Virus record (IMG/VR): IMGVR_UViG_3300031951_000234
Coordinates: 1 to 51,591 of that record
DNA from: a virus
DNA length: 51,591 bases
Direction: 5' to 3' (one strand)
Numbering within the stretch: the first letter of the stretch is position 1; each line of letters starts with the position of its first letter. The position numbers were made by a program, and so were the translations under genes. Shown here one piece after another: positions 24,870 through 32,881 of the stretch. The notes under the pieces were generated by a model that worked only from the letters and a program-made list of their open reading frames with translations, had not been told where the DNA came from and made no database searches.

Positions 24870-25595
24870 GTGGGCGGATCAATTGCACTCGGCGACAGGC
24901 ATACGGCGCTTCGCGAAGAGGGCGTGCGGTTCGCAAAGCAACTCATGCAGGATGACTCCATCGATGTCCTTGAGTCGCTGCTGACGCACCTCCGCAGGTT
25001 TAACGAGGAGAATTGCAGCCAGCCCAAGAGCGTCGGCGACATCTACGAGATCGCCTACCAGTGCATGAAGGAGGCCGCGAAGGCAGTCGGCGACGAGTCG
25101 TCTGTGAAGAGGAAGGTTCTCGACAGGCTCTCGCGGTACTTCCACATACACGAAGAGGTATCTGGGACGCACTGGAGCGGCAAAAGGATGAGGATCGACG
25201 CGATCATCACGCCGATCGACGACTCTGGCTGGAAGACGAAGTCGCCCAAGTTGGGCATCGAGTTCAAGAACTTCAACGGATTCAATCCGAGCGTGGACAT
25301 CAAGGACTACACGAAGTGGTGGGCGCAGTGCCACGACTACGCGGAGACGAACTTCGACGGCCACGGGTACGTTCAGGTGTTCTCATACAACGGCTTCTCG
25401 CACTACAGGCAGCGAGCGTCGAGCGAAAACGTAGCAGCGTTTGCCGTCCGCTTCTGGGGGCGTCTCGGAGTCGGCGAGATACAGCCAGACGAACTGCTGT
25501 TCGTGATGAACGGCACAAACAAAATCTGGAGCGAGCGGCGCGGCGTCATCGACGGCGCGAGGATTGCGATGGATCGAAAGTTTGGTAGTCGCTAG
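24870..25595 (+). CDS. Putative PD-(D/E)XK nuclease
   Basis: A 241-residue protein. GTG 24870 follows GGAGG (24859-24863). The core motif of PD-(D/E)XK nucleases is visible: D110 in MRIDAIIT, then E131-F-K133 in LGIEFKN, with the downstream helix (YTKWWAQCHDYAET). The N-terminal ~80 residues are helical. Family members cut or trim DNA in phage recombination. The codon style is less GC-rich than its neighbours (for instance ATA/AAA codons near 25140). It is separated from the upstream operon by a terminator, so it probably has its own promoter. Function inferred from the motif only. Confidence 0.6.
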   Translation: MGGSIALGDRHTALREEGVRFAKQLMQDDSIDVLESLLTHLRRFNEENCSQPKSVGDIYEIAYQCMKEAAKAVGDESSVKRKVLDRLSRYFHIHEEVSGTHWSGKRMRIDAIITPIDDSGWKTKSPKLGIEFKNFNGFNPSVDIKDYTKWWAQCHDYAETNFDGHGYVQVFSYNGFSHYRQRASSENVAAFAVRFWGRLGVGEIQPDELLFVMNGTNKIWSERRGVIDGARIAMDRKFGSR

Positions 25596-25608
25596 ACGGA
25601 GTTAGCAC

Positions 25609-27405
25609 ATGGCATTCGAGTTTGACTTCAACGAGACGTTCAAGTGGTGCGCGTTGTACCTGTCCAAGGGGCTGCGGATCATCCGCCTCCACGGCATCTA
25701 CCCTGACGGTCGCTGCACCTGCGACGAGCCGGAGTGCGCCGTCGGGCGCTCGAAGGAGCGGAGTTGCGGCAAGCACCCCGTAGGCCGGGCGTGGGGCGAA
25801 GCCTACGCCCGCGACGAGGATGACCTGCTGGCCTGGGACGACGGCGTGCCGTTCAACGTCGGCGTCGTCCTCGGGCCTGAAGGCGGTTTCATCGACTGCG
25901 AGGACGACACGCCGGAGGGCAAGGCATTCCGCGAGTCGCTGGGGTTGAGCGACCTCGCCACTCCGTCGTGGACGAGTGGCCGCTCGACGCACCAACTGAT
26001 GCTGTTTGACGACGCCGTCTCGAACATCTCCAAGGCCGAACCGGGCGGCCTGGAGTGCCGCGTCGGTGGCGGCGGATCGCAGATTCAGAGCGTGCTGCCT
26101 CCGTCGTGGCACTACTCCGGCGTCCGCTACGAGTGGAAGCCTGGGCTGTCCATTGACGACGTTGCCCCGGTGAAGCCACCAAAGAACCTTCTGTTGCAGA
26201 TCGTCAACTACACCAGCGGCAAGTCGGCGGCCGGCGGCTCGACGTATCAGGGGCCGCTTGTGTTTCGCAAGGTCAAGGACGGAGAGGGGCGGCATCGCGC
26301 CCTCCTGCTCTGGTCGTGGCACAAGATTGTCCGCACCATCGACCCGCTGGATTCCGAGCAGCGGGCGGTGATCACGAAGGAGATTCAGGACGCCAACGAG
26401 AAGTACATCGACCCGGCCAAGTCGCCGTCCGAGGTGCTGTCGGTCGTCAACTCATGCTTCGAGCACTACCGGCGGAAGTTGGAGAGCGGCTGGTCGGCGA
26501 CCGGCAAGGACTTGACCGAGAAGGCGGTGACGCAGGAGGCCCAGGAGGCTGGCCGCGGCAAGGCGCCGCCGCCGGTCGGCGGCCTGGAGTCGCACGGCCT
26601 GGAGCGGTATCAGGTCGGCGAGGTGCAGGGCTACCGGCCGGGGAACTGGTCGATCCAGATGGTGCAGGGCGACCCACCGGAGGTCGTGCTCGTCGTGCCG
26701 GCGTGGAAGTCAACGCCGTGCAAGGGTCGCATCCATATGTCGTTCGACACCTTCCGGTCGGCGGCGAAGGTGGCGAGCACCGTGTTCCTCGCCACCCGCC
26801 GGGTGATCCTCGACGGCGACAGCGGCAAGTGGGTGTCGGTGTGGAAGGGAACCGACGCCAGCAAGAGGACGGGCGGCCAAAGCATCCCCGGCCTCATGGA
26901 GCAACTCGTCCAGCGGATGAACGCGCAGGACGAGATTCAGGTCGGCACCTCCAGCCTCCGGTACGCCCAGTTGGCCGGCTACGTCCTTCAGGTGCTCAAA
27001 AAGGCAACGAAGCCCAAGGACGAGGACAAGCCGGAGCCGAACGAGTCCGGCCGCCCCTGCTGGGTGACGCCCGACGAGTTGTGGCTCCAGTGGGGGAAGA
27101 TTTGGGAGGACATCGCCCGGACGCACCCCGACGTGGCCTCCGGCGAACGCCTGCGGGTCAGGGCGAGGCTGCTGGACGCCGTCGGGCAGCAGGACTTCGA
27201 CCACAAGCGGCACCGCTTCCAGACCGGCCGGATGGAGTACGTCGTCTTCACGAAGCCGTGGATCGACGCCCTGGAGCGGCTGGCGGCGGGCGAGGACGGC
27301 GATCAGCAAGGGAAGGCAGATTCCGACTCGGATTTTTTGAAAATCGAGTCGATGCGGAGCGTCACGCCGTCACTCGACGTAAGTCCAATGCTGACAGGCA
27401 CTTAG
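25609..27405 (+). CDS. Prim-pol (bifunctional primase/polymerase-like) protein
   Basis: A 598-residue protein whose first ~180 residues match the phage/plasmid primase-polymerase domain: C36, C38, C43 and C53 around GKHPVG (54-59), NVGVVLG, then IDCEDD (96-100) as the metal-binding acidic motif and GRSTH (124-128) with the conserved His. Usually this domain is fused to a helicase; here no Walker motif follows. The remaining ~400 residues are of unknown fold, with a charged linker near 310-330 and a Lys/Glu-rich patch near 460. No other DNA polymerase gene is seen, so this enzyme may prime and partly extend DNA with help from the two helicases. Confidence 0.78.
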   Translation: MAFEFDFNETFKWCALYLSKGLRIIRLHGIYPDGRCTCDEPECAVGRSKERSCGKHPVGRAWGEAYARDEDDLLAWDDGVPFNVGVVLGPEGGFIDCEDDTPEGKAFRESLGLSDLATPSWTSGRSTHQLMLFDDAVSNISKAEPGGLECRVGGGGSQIQSVLPPSWHYSGVRYEWKPGLSIDDVAPVKPPKNLLLQIVNYTSGKSAAGGSTYQGPLVFRKVKDGEGRHRALLLWSWHKIVRTIDPLDSEQRAVITKEIQDANEKYIDPAKSPSEVLSVVNSCFEHYRRKLESGWSATGKDLTEKAVTQEAQEAGRGKAPPPVGGLESHGLERYQVGEVQGYRPGNWSIQMVQGDPPEVVLVVPAWKSTPCKGRIHMSFDTFRSAAKVASTVFLATRRVILDGDSGKWVSVWKGTDASKRTGGQSIPGLMEQLVQRMNAQDEIQVGTSSLRYAQLAGYVLQVLKKATKPKDEDKPEPNESGRPCWVTPDELWLQWGKIWEDIARTHPDVASGERLRVRARLLDAVGQQDFDHKRHRFQTGRMEYVVFTKPWIDALERLAAGEDGDQQGKADSDSDFLKIESMRSVTPSLDVSPMLTGT

Positions 27406-27514
27406 AGTGGACGGCGTTTGCGAGGCAGCGCACCGTCCAAGCGTCTTGGCGTGCGTAAGTGCTTGAAATACAAGGGTTTAAGTGTGGACGGTAACTTTTT
27501 TGGGAGGATAGGCA

Positions 27515-29167
27515 ATGCAGGCAGCGCGGGCAATTGGCGGGGCCGGGACGGGCAAAACGACCATGATGATCGGCATCATGGAGAAGGCGATGGATCGCCC
27601 AGAGGTCGCAGGCAACCCATTTGCCCTAGGCTTCTCATCTTTCACCAGGGCGGCCCGAGCCGAGGCTTCCGGCCGGGCGGCGGCGGCGTGGAACGTCCCC
27701 CAGGCCGATCTGGAGCGGGCCGGCTGGTTCAGGACGGCCCACAGCGTTGCGTATCGCGTCCTAGGGCTGTCAAAGGGCGAGGTGCTGGGTGGAGGCAAGG
27801 AAGACGACAAGTGGGTGTCTGAAGCCCTTGGGAGCGACGTGCAGGCCACCTTCGACGAGGACGAGGGGGGCGTGGCGGTCTACACGGGCGACCCCGTGGC
27901 GGCGGCGGCCCTGAACTACTGGTCGGTCGCCAGGAGCATGGTCTTGCCGCTGCGACAGGTCGTAGAGGCGGATCAGTCGCCCGACGCCCCGTCGGCCGAC
28001 GAGGTTGTGAAGCGGATCGAGGCATACGAGACGGCCAAGCGGCTCGACGCCCGGCTCGACTTCACCGATATGCTCTCCCGGTTCGTGGGCGTGAAGCACG
28101 ACCCGGCGACCGGGCCGATCTTCGGCACGCCCGAGGGGCTGGTGCCGGACGGCGTCGTCGGCTGGATTTTCGACGAGGCGCAGGACGCCAGCCGCCTGCT
28201 CGACCTGGCCTGCCGGAGGCTGGTGACGGGGGAGTCGTGCAAGTGGGCATGGCTCGTAGGCGACCCATACCAAGTTCTGTACTCATGGGCTGGAGCCAGC
28301 AGCGAGTATTTCATGTCGTGGGAGGTGGCGAAGCAGTCGGTGATGCCGAAGTCCTACCGCTGCCCTGCCCCGATCCTGGCCCTCGGCGAGCGTTGCCTCC
28401 AGCGTCTCGGCGACGACTACTGGGATCGAGGCATCGCACCGGCCGATCACGACGGCGAGGTCATCGAGAGCGACAACTTCGAGGACGACCTGGCCGACAT
28501 CGACCCCCGGCAGGAGACGCTGGTCATCGCCAGGACGAACCGGAATGTCAGCAAGATCGCCGCGATCCTCGACGACGTTGGCATCCCGTTCCGCCGCGTG
28601 AAGGCCAAGCAGGGCGCCTACAACCGCGACATGGGCATGGCGGCCCTGTGGAAACTCCAGCACGGGCAGCCGGCGACCGCCGAGGAGTGGGGGAATGCGA
28701 TCGATATCCTACCCTCCAAGACTACGGACGGCCGGACGTGGCTTGTGCGCGGCTCAAAGTCGGCCTGGAACCGCAACCTCGCCAACCAGTACGACCTCCT
28801 CTTCCCCGAGGATCTCGGCGCCGTCGGCGCGACCGAAGACCTCCGCGGGGCGATTGCCACGGGCAAGTGGAGCGGCCTGCCAGACGGCGGGTCGAAGTGG
28901 TACGCAGCCGCGCAGCGGTACGGCATCGAGGTCGTCGCCAAGCCGAAGGTGCGGATCGGCACAATCCACTCGGTCAAAGGCCAAGAGGCCGACAACGTCG
29001 TCGTGCTGACGAGCCAGGGCCACCGCATCAGCCAGAGCGAACTGGACGACCCGGCGCGGTATGCCGAGGAGCGTCGAATCGAGTACGTCGCCGTGACGCG
29101 GGCCAGGCGGCGGCTCGTCATCGCCCACGACCCCCGCGAGAAGTACAGGATGGAATTCCCGCTATGA
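27515..29167 (+). CDS. UvrD/Rep-type superfamily 1 helicase
   Basis: A 550-residue SF1A helicase. Walker A GGAGTGKT (8-15), DEAQD (near residue 220), GDPYQVLYSWAGA, SYRCP and the late TIHSVKGQEADNVVV and YVAVTRARRRL motifs are all intact and in order. The N-terminus is compact, with no accessory nuclease domain. ATG 27515 follows GGGAGG. Such helicases in phages act in replication restart or as an exonuclease partner. The ~110-base gap upstream holds two TGGACGG copies flanking one inverted CCGTCCA, which may be an operator. The stop overlaps the next gene (ATGA). Confidence 0.88.
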   Translation: MQAARAIGGAGTGKTTMMIGIMEKAMDRPEVAGNPFALGFSSFTRAARAEASGRAAAAWNVPQADLERAGWFRTAHSVAYRVLGLSKGEVLGGGKEDDKWVSEALGSDVQATFDEDEGGVAVYTGDPVAAAALNYWSVARSMVLPLRQVVEADQSPDAPSADEVVKRIEAYETAKRLDARLDFTDMLSRFVGVKHDPATGPIFGTPEGLVPDGVVGWIFDEAQDASRLLDLACRRLVTGESCKWAWLVGDPYQVLYSWAGASSEYFMSWEVAKQSVMPKSYRCPAPILALGERCLQRLGDDYWDRGIAPADHDGEVIESDNFEDDLADIDPRQETLVIARTNRNVSKIAAILDDVGIPFRRVKAKQGAYNRDMGMAALWKLQHGQPATAEEWGNAIDILPSKTTDGRTWLVRGSKSAWNRNLANQYDLLFPEDLGAVGATEDLRGAIATGKWSGLPDGGSKWYAAAQRYGIEVVAKPKVRIGTIHSVKGQEADNVVVLTSQGHRISQSELDDPARYAEERRIEYVAVTRARRRLVIAHDPREKYRMEFPL

Positions 29168-29424
29168 CGCTAGAAGAGATCCTCGAAGACATAGCAGATG
29201 CTGACTTGCAAGGACGCGCCGAAGCATTCGCGGACATCCTGACGGCAATGGCTGCCAGGATTCCAGACAGGAAGCCTGACAGTCCAGACAACTATTCCCA
29301 AGAATATTACGGCAGAATTGCATTTGAGGCCGGTCAGGCAAGTGATGAGGCATGGGAGTGGCTGCGAAGTGAATTACGTCTCCTTGCTACGAAAATCCGA
29401 TCGTCTGCGGAGTTGTACATATGA
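29164..29424 (+). CDS. Small acidic hypothetical protein
   Basis: An 86-residue, strongly acidic, helical protein (MTLEEILEDIADADL). It overlaps the helicase stop by four bases and its own stop overlaps the next start, so it is coupled on both sides. Two acidic helices, an aromatic-rich loop (DNYSQEYYGRIAFEAG) and a final Trp/Leu helix. No family recognised. Possible helicase partner by position. Confidence 0.6.
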   Translation: MTLEEILEDIADADLQGRAEAFADILTAMAARIPDRKPDSPDNYSQEYYGRIAFEAGQASDEAWEWLRSELRLLATKIRSSAELYI

Positions 29425-29918
29425 GCACGCTTTTCGACGTTTCGCCCGACGAACCGACGCGCAACCGCCGGCCGAAGAAGCCGAAGGCCGAGCCAGCGGC
29501 GGTCGTGGCAGCGGCCTCGCCTTCAACGGCGACCGTCGTTCCGGCGGCCGCCCCTGCCCTCGGACGGCTCGACGAGGGCGTCGAGTGCATTGACCAGAAC
29601 TGTCAAGGCACGGCCCACGACATCATCGAGGAGGGGCAGCACGACCTGTCCGGCCTGGGAGCGATGGAGCCGGCATGGCTGGTGGAGTGCTGCTTCTGCG
29701 GCTGCGCGCGCTGGACGCGGCCCATCAAGGGGCATCTGAAACCTGTAGAAAAAGCCTTCTTATTTAGGGATGGCCGGTTCGCCGGCATGACGCCAGCCCA
29801 GGCAGCCCTCCAGCCGCGTGGCCTCGACTACCTCCGCTGGGCCGCCCAGAGCCACCCACGGCCGACCGTCCGCGAGGCGTGCGGAAAACATCTTGACCGC
29901 ATGTCCGGCGGCCTCTAG
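29421..29918 (+). CDS. Zinc-binding protein with ExoX-like C-terminal module
   Basis: A 165-residue protein. After a low-complexity Pro/Ala N-terminus (residues 12-45), a zinc-ribbon-like set appears: C-x4-C around ECIDQNC, then CCFCGCARW. The C-terminal ~45 residues (FRDGRFAGMTPAQAAL...YLRWAAQ...RPTVREA) follow the pattern of the small domain at the end of exodeoxyribonuclease X-like proteins, 'F-x-x-G-x-x-G...A-x-x-x-P-x-x-L-x-Y-L-x-W'. The catalytic exonuclease domain is absent. Together this looks like a DNA-end or nucleic-acid binding accessory, placed between helicase and CsrA genes. Confidence 0.6.
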   Translation: MSTLFDVSPDEPTRNRRPKKPKAEPAAVVAAASPSTATVVPAAAPALGRLDEGVECIDQNCQGTAHDIIEEGQHDLSGLGAMEPAWLVECCFCGCARWTRPIKGHLKPVEKAFLFRDGRFAGMTPAQAALQPRGLDYLRWAAQSHPRPTVREACGKHLDRMSGGL

Positions 29919-29950
29919 GCTACGCACCACGACAACGGAAGGAGCCGTAT

Positions 29951-30121
29951 ATGCTCGTCATCTCACGCCGCCGCGGCGAACGGATTCGCATCGGCGAAGA
30001 CATCGACATCATGGTCACGCGGATCGTGGACGGTCAGGTGCGCCTTGCCATCAAGGCACCGGACAACGTCAAGATCGTCCGCGACGAACTGGTAGCGAGG
30101 CCGATGGAGGCGCAGAAGTGA
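29951..30121 (+). CDS. csrA: CsrA-family translational regulator
   Basis: A 56-residue protein: MLVISRRRGERIRIGEDI, then a strand ending VRLAIKAP, then VKIVRDEL. This is the CsrA pattern, with the N-terminal M-L-x-(L/I)-x-R-(R/K)-x-G-E, the I-G turn, the G-Q-V-R-(L/I)-(A/G)-I-x-A-P core and R-x-E-(L/I) holding the key RNA-contact Arg. It is preceded by GGAAGGAG (29937-29944). CsrA dimers bind GGA motifs in hairpin loops near start codons and repress or stabilise mRNAs. Its length suits a minimal CsrA with a short tail. In a phage it could redirect host carbon or motility regulons or time late genes. The stop overlaps the next GTG start. Confidence 0.93.
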   Translation: MLVISRRRGERIRIGEDIDIMVTRIVDGQVRLAIKAPDNVKIVRDELVARPMEAQK

Positions 30122-30219
30122 CCTCCTCTATTCACATCTGGCTCAACGTCGCCTTCCTGCTCTCGCTCGTCGGCGCGGCGACGTATGCGACGTTCCTCCC
30201 GTACATCTTGGATGACTGA
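30118..30219 (+). CDS. 33-residue membrane peptide
   Basis: A tiny protein: GTG start overlaps the CsrA stop (GTGA) with GGAGG seven bases upstream (30106-30110), and its stop overlaps the next ATG (TGATG). One hydrophobic helix covers residues 6-29. Coupling on both sides makes it a real gene despite its size. Small single-span proteins of this kind may act as phage membrane modulators; function unknown. Confidence 0.6.
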   Translation: MTSSIHIWLNVAFLLSLVGAATYATFLPYILDD

Positions 30220-30521
30220 TGGCGAACCTCATTGACCTCTACGGTGCCGAGCGGGCGGTGTTCCTGTCGGCCTGGGTTGCGCTGGCGATTGCCGACCGCG
30301 TTCAGCAGGGTCTGGTCGAGGGCATCGCCTTCGACGACACGACGATGTTCCTGAAACTGGTCGCCGACGGCCTTGAGGCGGGCCAGGAATTGCCGACAGA
30401 CGAAGAGTTTCGGACGGCTGTCTCTGCCGTCGTCGTCTCGTACCCGTCGATCACCGCCACGTCGAGAGGCAAGGCATTCGCCGCGTTCAAGCAAATGCAG
30501 GAAGGTGCTGGGCGGGGATGA
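30219..30521 (+). CDS. Hypothetical helical protein
   Basis: A 100-residue, mostly helical protein with a short aliphatic stretch (residues 13-25, AVFLSAWVALAIA), too weak to call a membrane segment. The C-terminal half holds a run of Ser/Thr/Val (AVSAVVVSYPSITATS). It is translated from an overlap (TGATG) with the small membrane peptide and couples to the next gene (ATGA). No family recognised. Confidence 0.55.
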   Translation: MANLIDLYGAERAVFLSAWVALAIADRVQQGLVEGIAFDDTTMFLKLVADGLEAGQELPTDEEFRTAVSAVVVSYPSITATSRGKAFAAFKQMQEGAGRG

Positions 30522-30775
30522 GCATCAAGGACGACCTCGCCGTAGCCAACCCCGACGCCCTCCTGGCAGACGGCCTTGAGGACGCCCTCGTCGGCTACAC
30601 GATCAACACGCACATGCCGCACGTCGCTGTCTACGACGCTGCGAAGTGCGTCGAGGTGCTGATGAAGCGCGACGGTATGACGCACGAAGAGGCCCAGGAG
30701 TATCTGGAGTTCAACACCTACTGCTGCTACGTCGGCCCGAACGGGCCGATCTACATCAACACGTCGGCTGGTTAG
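30518..30775 (+). CDS. Hypothetical phage protein
   Basis: An 85-residue protein with the pattern 'A-L-L-A-D-G-L-E-D-A-L-V-G-Y.......V-A-V-Y-D-x-x-K-C-V-E-V-L', then 'G-M-T-H-E-E-A-Q-E-Y-L-E-F-N' and 'Y-V-G-P-N-G-P'. This arrangement is widespread in small phage genes near replication modules. Function is undescribed to my knowledge. ATGA overlap with the gene before. A GC-rich hairpin follows its stop. Confidence 0.65.
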   Translation: MSIKDDLAVANPDALLADGLEDALVGYTINTHMPHVAVYDAAKCVEVLMKRDGMTHEEAQEYLEFNTYCCYVGPNGPIYINTSAG

Positions 30776-30778
30776 TTG

Positions 30779-30802
30779 GCCGGCGGCGCGTTGCCGTCCG
30801 GC
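30779..30802 (+). repeat. GC hairpin with GCGTT loop, dispersed family copy 2
   Basis: GCCGGCGGC pairs with GCCG(T)CCGGC, leaving an unpaired T as in copy 1, with loop GCGTT. It lies in the 58-base gap before the ParB-like gene; the ribosome site GAAGGAG follows about 20 bases later. Confidence 0.55.
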
Positions 30803-30833
30803 AAAGTGGTTTCCATTGTCGAAGGAGTGAGAC

Positions 30834-31763
30834 ATGAATCGCGCAGTGCTTGCGAAAGGATCGTCTGCCGAGCGTTGGGAAGCGGAGAGCGACATCGAGA
30901 GCCTGGCCGCCGAGGGCCACGCCGCCACGTCGCGCATGTACCAGAAGGTTCGCGCCTACATCGTCCACGTCACGCCGGTGCTGGCAGAACTGATGCTGGA
31001 GCAGAACGTCAGAAACAGGCGTGTGTCCGAACGTCATATCACGGTCTTGTCGCAGATCATGGCATCGCGTGACATGAGGCTCAACGGCGAGACGATCATC
31101 TTCTCGTCGGACGGCCGGCTCCTCGACGGGCAGCACAGGCTGCTGGCGTGCGTGAAGTCCGGGGTCGCCTTCGACACGATGGTCGTGTTCGGCATCGATT
31201 CCGACGCCTTCGACACGATCGACACCGGCTCGACGCGCAGCACCGGCGACATCCTTGGGATCAATGGGATCGCGAGTGCGAACAAAGTGGCGAGCGCGGT
31301 TCAGGCTCTGCTTGCATTCGTTGACAACGGCGGGTTCCTGACCGGGTCGTGTGCGACCAACCATGTGCGGAAGGCAACGCCCGTGCTGGTGACCCGCGTG
31401 CTCGAAGCCCACCCAGGCATCTTCGACAGCATCAGCGCGATGGGCGGCCAGCGGCTCATGCGGGGGCAGCACGGCTACGCTCTGCACTACGTCTTCAGTC
31501 TGGTGGACAAGTCGCTGGCGTCTGATTTCTCCGACATCCTGGCGAACGGCTCCAGGGACATGGGCAGGCCGTTCTGCCGCCTGCGCGAGTCGCTGATCAC
31601 CTCGCCGCTCACAAACGAGACTCGCAGCGCGTACTCGGCCAAGGCGGTCTTGGCGTTCAACGCCGAGCGGGCCGGCGCGAGGCCGAAGATCCTGCGCGTC
31701 GGCGCGGATTGGCCGCGGGTTGACGGCCTCGACTTCGATGCCCTTGAGCGGTCGATGAAGTAG
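30834..31763 (+). CDS. ParB/Srx-fold protein (DGQHRL family)
   Basis: A 309-residue protein containing the ParB-like N-terminal motif: NRRVSERHITVLSQIMASRD followed by IIFSSDGRLLDGQHRL (DGQHRL at 98-103) and VVFGIDSDAFDTID with a 'T-R-S-T-G-D-I-L' turn. This group is common in phages and differs from plasmid partition ParB by lacking its HTH and CTPase box as far as I can see. The role may be DNA-binding regulation or a nucleotide-driven switch. ATG follows GAAGGAGTGAGAC. The rest of the protein (110-309) is helical with no recognised match. Confidence 0.75.
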   Translation: MNRAVLAKGSSAERWEAESDIESLAAEGHAATSRMYQKVRAYIVHVTPVLAELMLEQNVRNRRVSERHITVLSQIMASRDMRLNGETIIFSSDGRLLDGQHRLLACVKSGVAFDTMVVFGIDSDAFDTIDTGSTRSTGDILGINGIASANKVASAVQALLAFVDNGGFLTGSCATNHVRKATPVLVTRVLEAHPGIFDSISAMGGQRLMRGQHGYALHYVFSLVDKSLASDFSDILANGSRDMGRPFCRLRESLITSPLTNETRSAYSAKAVLAFNAERAGARPKILRVGADWPRVDGLDFDALERSMK

Positions 31764-31768
31764 AAACA

Positions 31769-31853
31769 CGCCCGATAGTTTGGAGCCGGCGGCAGCCACC
31801 GGACACGGAAAAACGCACCTCTAGGTGAAACCCCGTTCGACTCGGGTAGGGCG
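31769..31853 (+). ncRNA. Candidate tRNA-like structured RNA
   Basis: An 85-base stretch in a 99-base gap. CGCCC (31769-31773) can pair with GGGCG (31849-31853), closing three hairpins: a CCGG/CCGG arm, a CACC-TCTA-GGTG arm and a T-arm-like hairpin with the classic T-loop TTCGACT on a four-bp CCCG/CGGG stem. No good anticodon arm is visible and position 33 is not U, so this is not a normal tRNA. It may be a degenerate class II tRNA or a structured leader for 31863. Confidence 0.35.
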
Positions 31854-31862
31854 GCTTGAGCG

Positions 31863-32114
31863 ATGAAAACGTATCTTCAAGAACTGCGCGGTCAGGTTCG
31901 CGGCAACGCGAGGCTGCGGCGGCGGCTCGACCGCCTGAAGGCCAGGGTGCAGTGGCTTGAGGAGTGGATCGGGGCGATGGTCATCCACGCCGACAAACTG
32001 GGCTACGGCGACGACCAGATAGTGAAGAATGCGGCCAGGGAGATCGGATGGAGCCGCCTGCCGCCGGAAGATGTCGAGCGGATCAAGGCCGTCATCAGAG
32101 GGATGATGATGTGA
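31863..32114 (+). CDS. Basic helical hypothetical protein
   Basis: An 83-residue, Arg-rich, coiled-coil-forming protein (LRGQVRGNARLRRRLDRLKARVQWLEEW). Its C-terminal part has a short helix and a hydrophobic methionine tail. ATG 31863 lies directly after the tRNA-like element. The stop overlaps the next gene. Likely nucleic-acid binding from its charge; no family recognised. Confidence 0.6.
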   Translation: MKTYLQELRGQVRGNARLRRRLDRLKARVQWLEEWIGAMVIHADKLGYGDDQIVKNAAREIGWSRLPPEDVERIKAVIRGMMM

Positions 32115-32335
32115 TGACAGAAACCAACATCCTCATGCGCCTGGTAGCCATGCAGCAGACCCTGCGTAGCGTCGTCGAGTCGTGCAAGGCCACGGCGGCC
32201 GTCTGTGACGCCGATGGGGCCAAGGGGCTGGCGATGGCGACCCTCATGGTCGGAGAGTCGATCGCGACGTTCGCGAAGGCGCTGAACGATTACGTCCTCA
32301 AGGAGTACGAAGATGAAAGTGACGATGCGGTTTGA
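32114..32335 (+). CDS. Small helical hypothetical protein
   Basis: A 73-residue helical protein. ATG 32114 overlaps the upstream stop; a GTG three bases earlier is in frame and also possible. It contains one Cys pair (SCKATAAVCD) and an acidic end. It overlaps the next gene by 23 bases. No function recognised. Confidence 0.55.
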   Translation: MTETNILMRLVAMQQTLRSVVESCKATAAVCDADGAKGLAMATLMVGESIATFAKALNDYVLKEYEDESDDAV

Positions 32336-32531
32336 TCTGCCCGAGGAGGACGACGAGCACAAGGCGGCACTCCACGGCCAGGACTACAAAAACGTGCTGG
32401 AGAGCATCGACCACTACCTGCGCGGCCAGATGAAGCACGGGGGGTTAGGTGAGGCAGAGTACGCAGCCTTCGAGGACATCCGCGGGAAACTGCACCACTT
32501 TCTTGATGAATACGGCGTCGATATCTATTGA
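32313..32531 (+). CDS. Conserved small phage protein
   Basis: A 72-residue protein with the repeated phage pattern 'M-K-V-T-M-R-F-D-L-P-E-E-x-x-E-x-x-x-A-L-H-G', then 'V-L-E-S-I-D-H-Y-L-R-x-x-x-K'. This arrangement is common in small phage genes of unknown function. It begins 23 bases before the previous stop, after GGAG (32302-32305). Function unassigned. Confidence 0.65.
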   Translation: MKVTMRFDLPEEDDEHKAALHGQDYKNVLESIDHYLRGQMKHGGLGEAEYAAFEDIRGKLHHFLDEYGVDIY

Positions 32532-32583
32532 CCGCCAGACTACAGGCCACCACAATACGCCACCCACCCACAAGGAGGCTCCC

Positions 32584-32877
32584 ATGCGTTCGATTCTGCT
32601 GGCTCTCTCGATCCTGCTCTGCGGCACCGCCGCCCAGGCCCAGACGACGACCGTGACGATCACGACCACTGCCCAGGACGACGCCGACCACATGGCCCGC
32701 ACCGGCGTGTTTGGTCACCGTGGCCGGCAGGGCCGGTGCCGCGAGGGCATCGGCTTCTCGACGGTGTCGGCCGACGACGCCGTCCGTCGCTGCTGCTTCT
32801 ACGGCCAACTGCGGCCCCGCGAGATCGGTGTCGCCAGGGGCCGTCGCGGGTTCTACGCGGTCATTCGCTACTGGTGA
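32584..32877 (+). CDS. Secreted small Cys-containing protein
   Basis: A 97-residue protein with a clear signal peptide (MRSILLALSILLCGTAAQA, likely cleaved after AQA) and a mature domain reading MARTGVFGHRG..CREGIGFSTVSADDAVRRCCFYG..REIGVARG. Similar small secreted proteins with 'G-I-G-F-S-T-V-S-x-D-x-A' are, in my recollection, often met in Planctomycetota and their phages. AAGGAGG precedes the start; the upstream 52-base gap is otherwise empty. It would be exported during infection; target unknown. Confidence 0.7.
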   Translation: MRSILLALSILLCGTAAQAQTTTVTITTTAQDDADHMARTGVFGHRGRQGRCREGIGFSTVSADDAVRRCCFYGQLRPREIGVARGRRGFYAVIRYW

Positions 32878-32881
32878 GCAC

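Noticed and set aside
23776-24936. 386-codon leftward open frame
   Set aside because: Shadow of the ssDNA-binding-like gene that also runs through the terminator; composition is Arg/Ala-rich.
26316-27458. 380-codon rightward frame inside the prim-pol gene
   Set aside because: Out-of-frame shadow; the prim-pol frame has motifs and coupling, this one has neither.
31769-31853. A functional tRNA
   Set aside because: The T-loop is good, but there is no convincing anticodon arm, position 33 is not U and the acceptor has mismatches; kept only as a low-confidence structured RNA.
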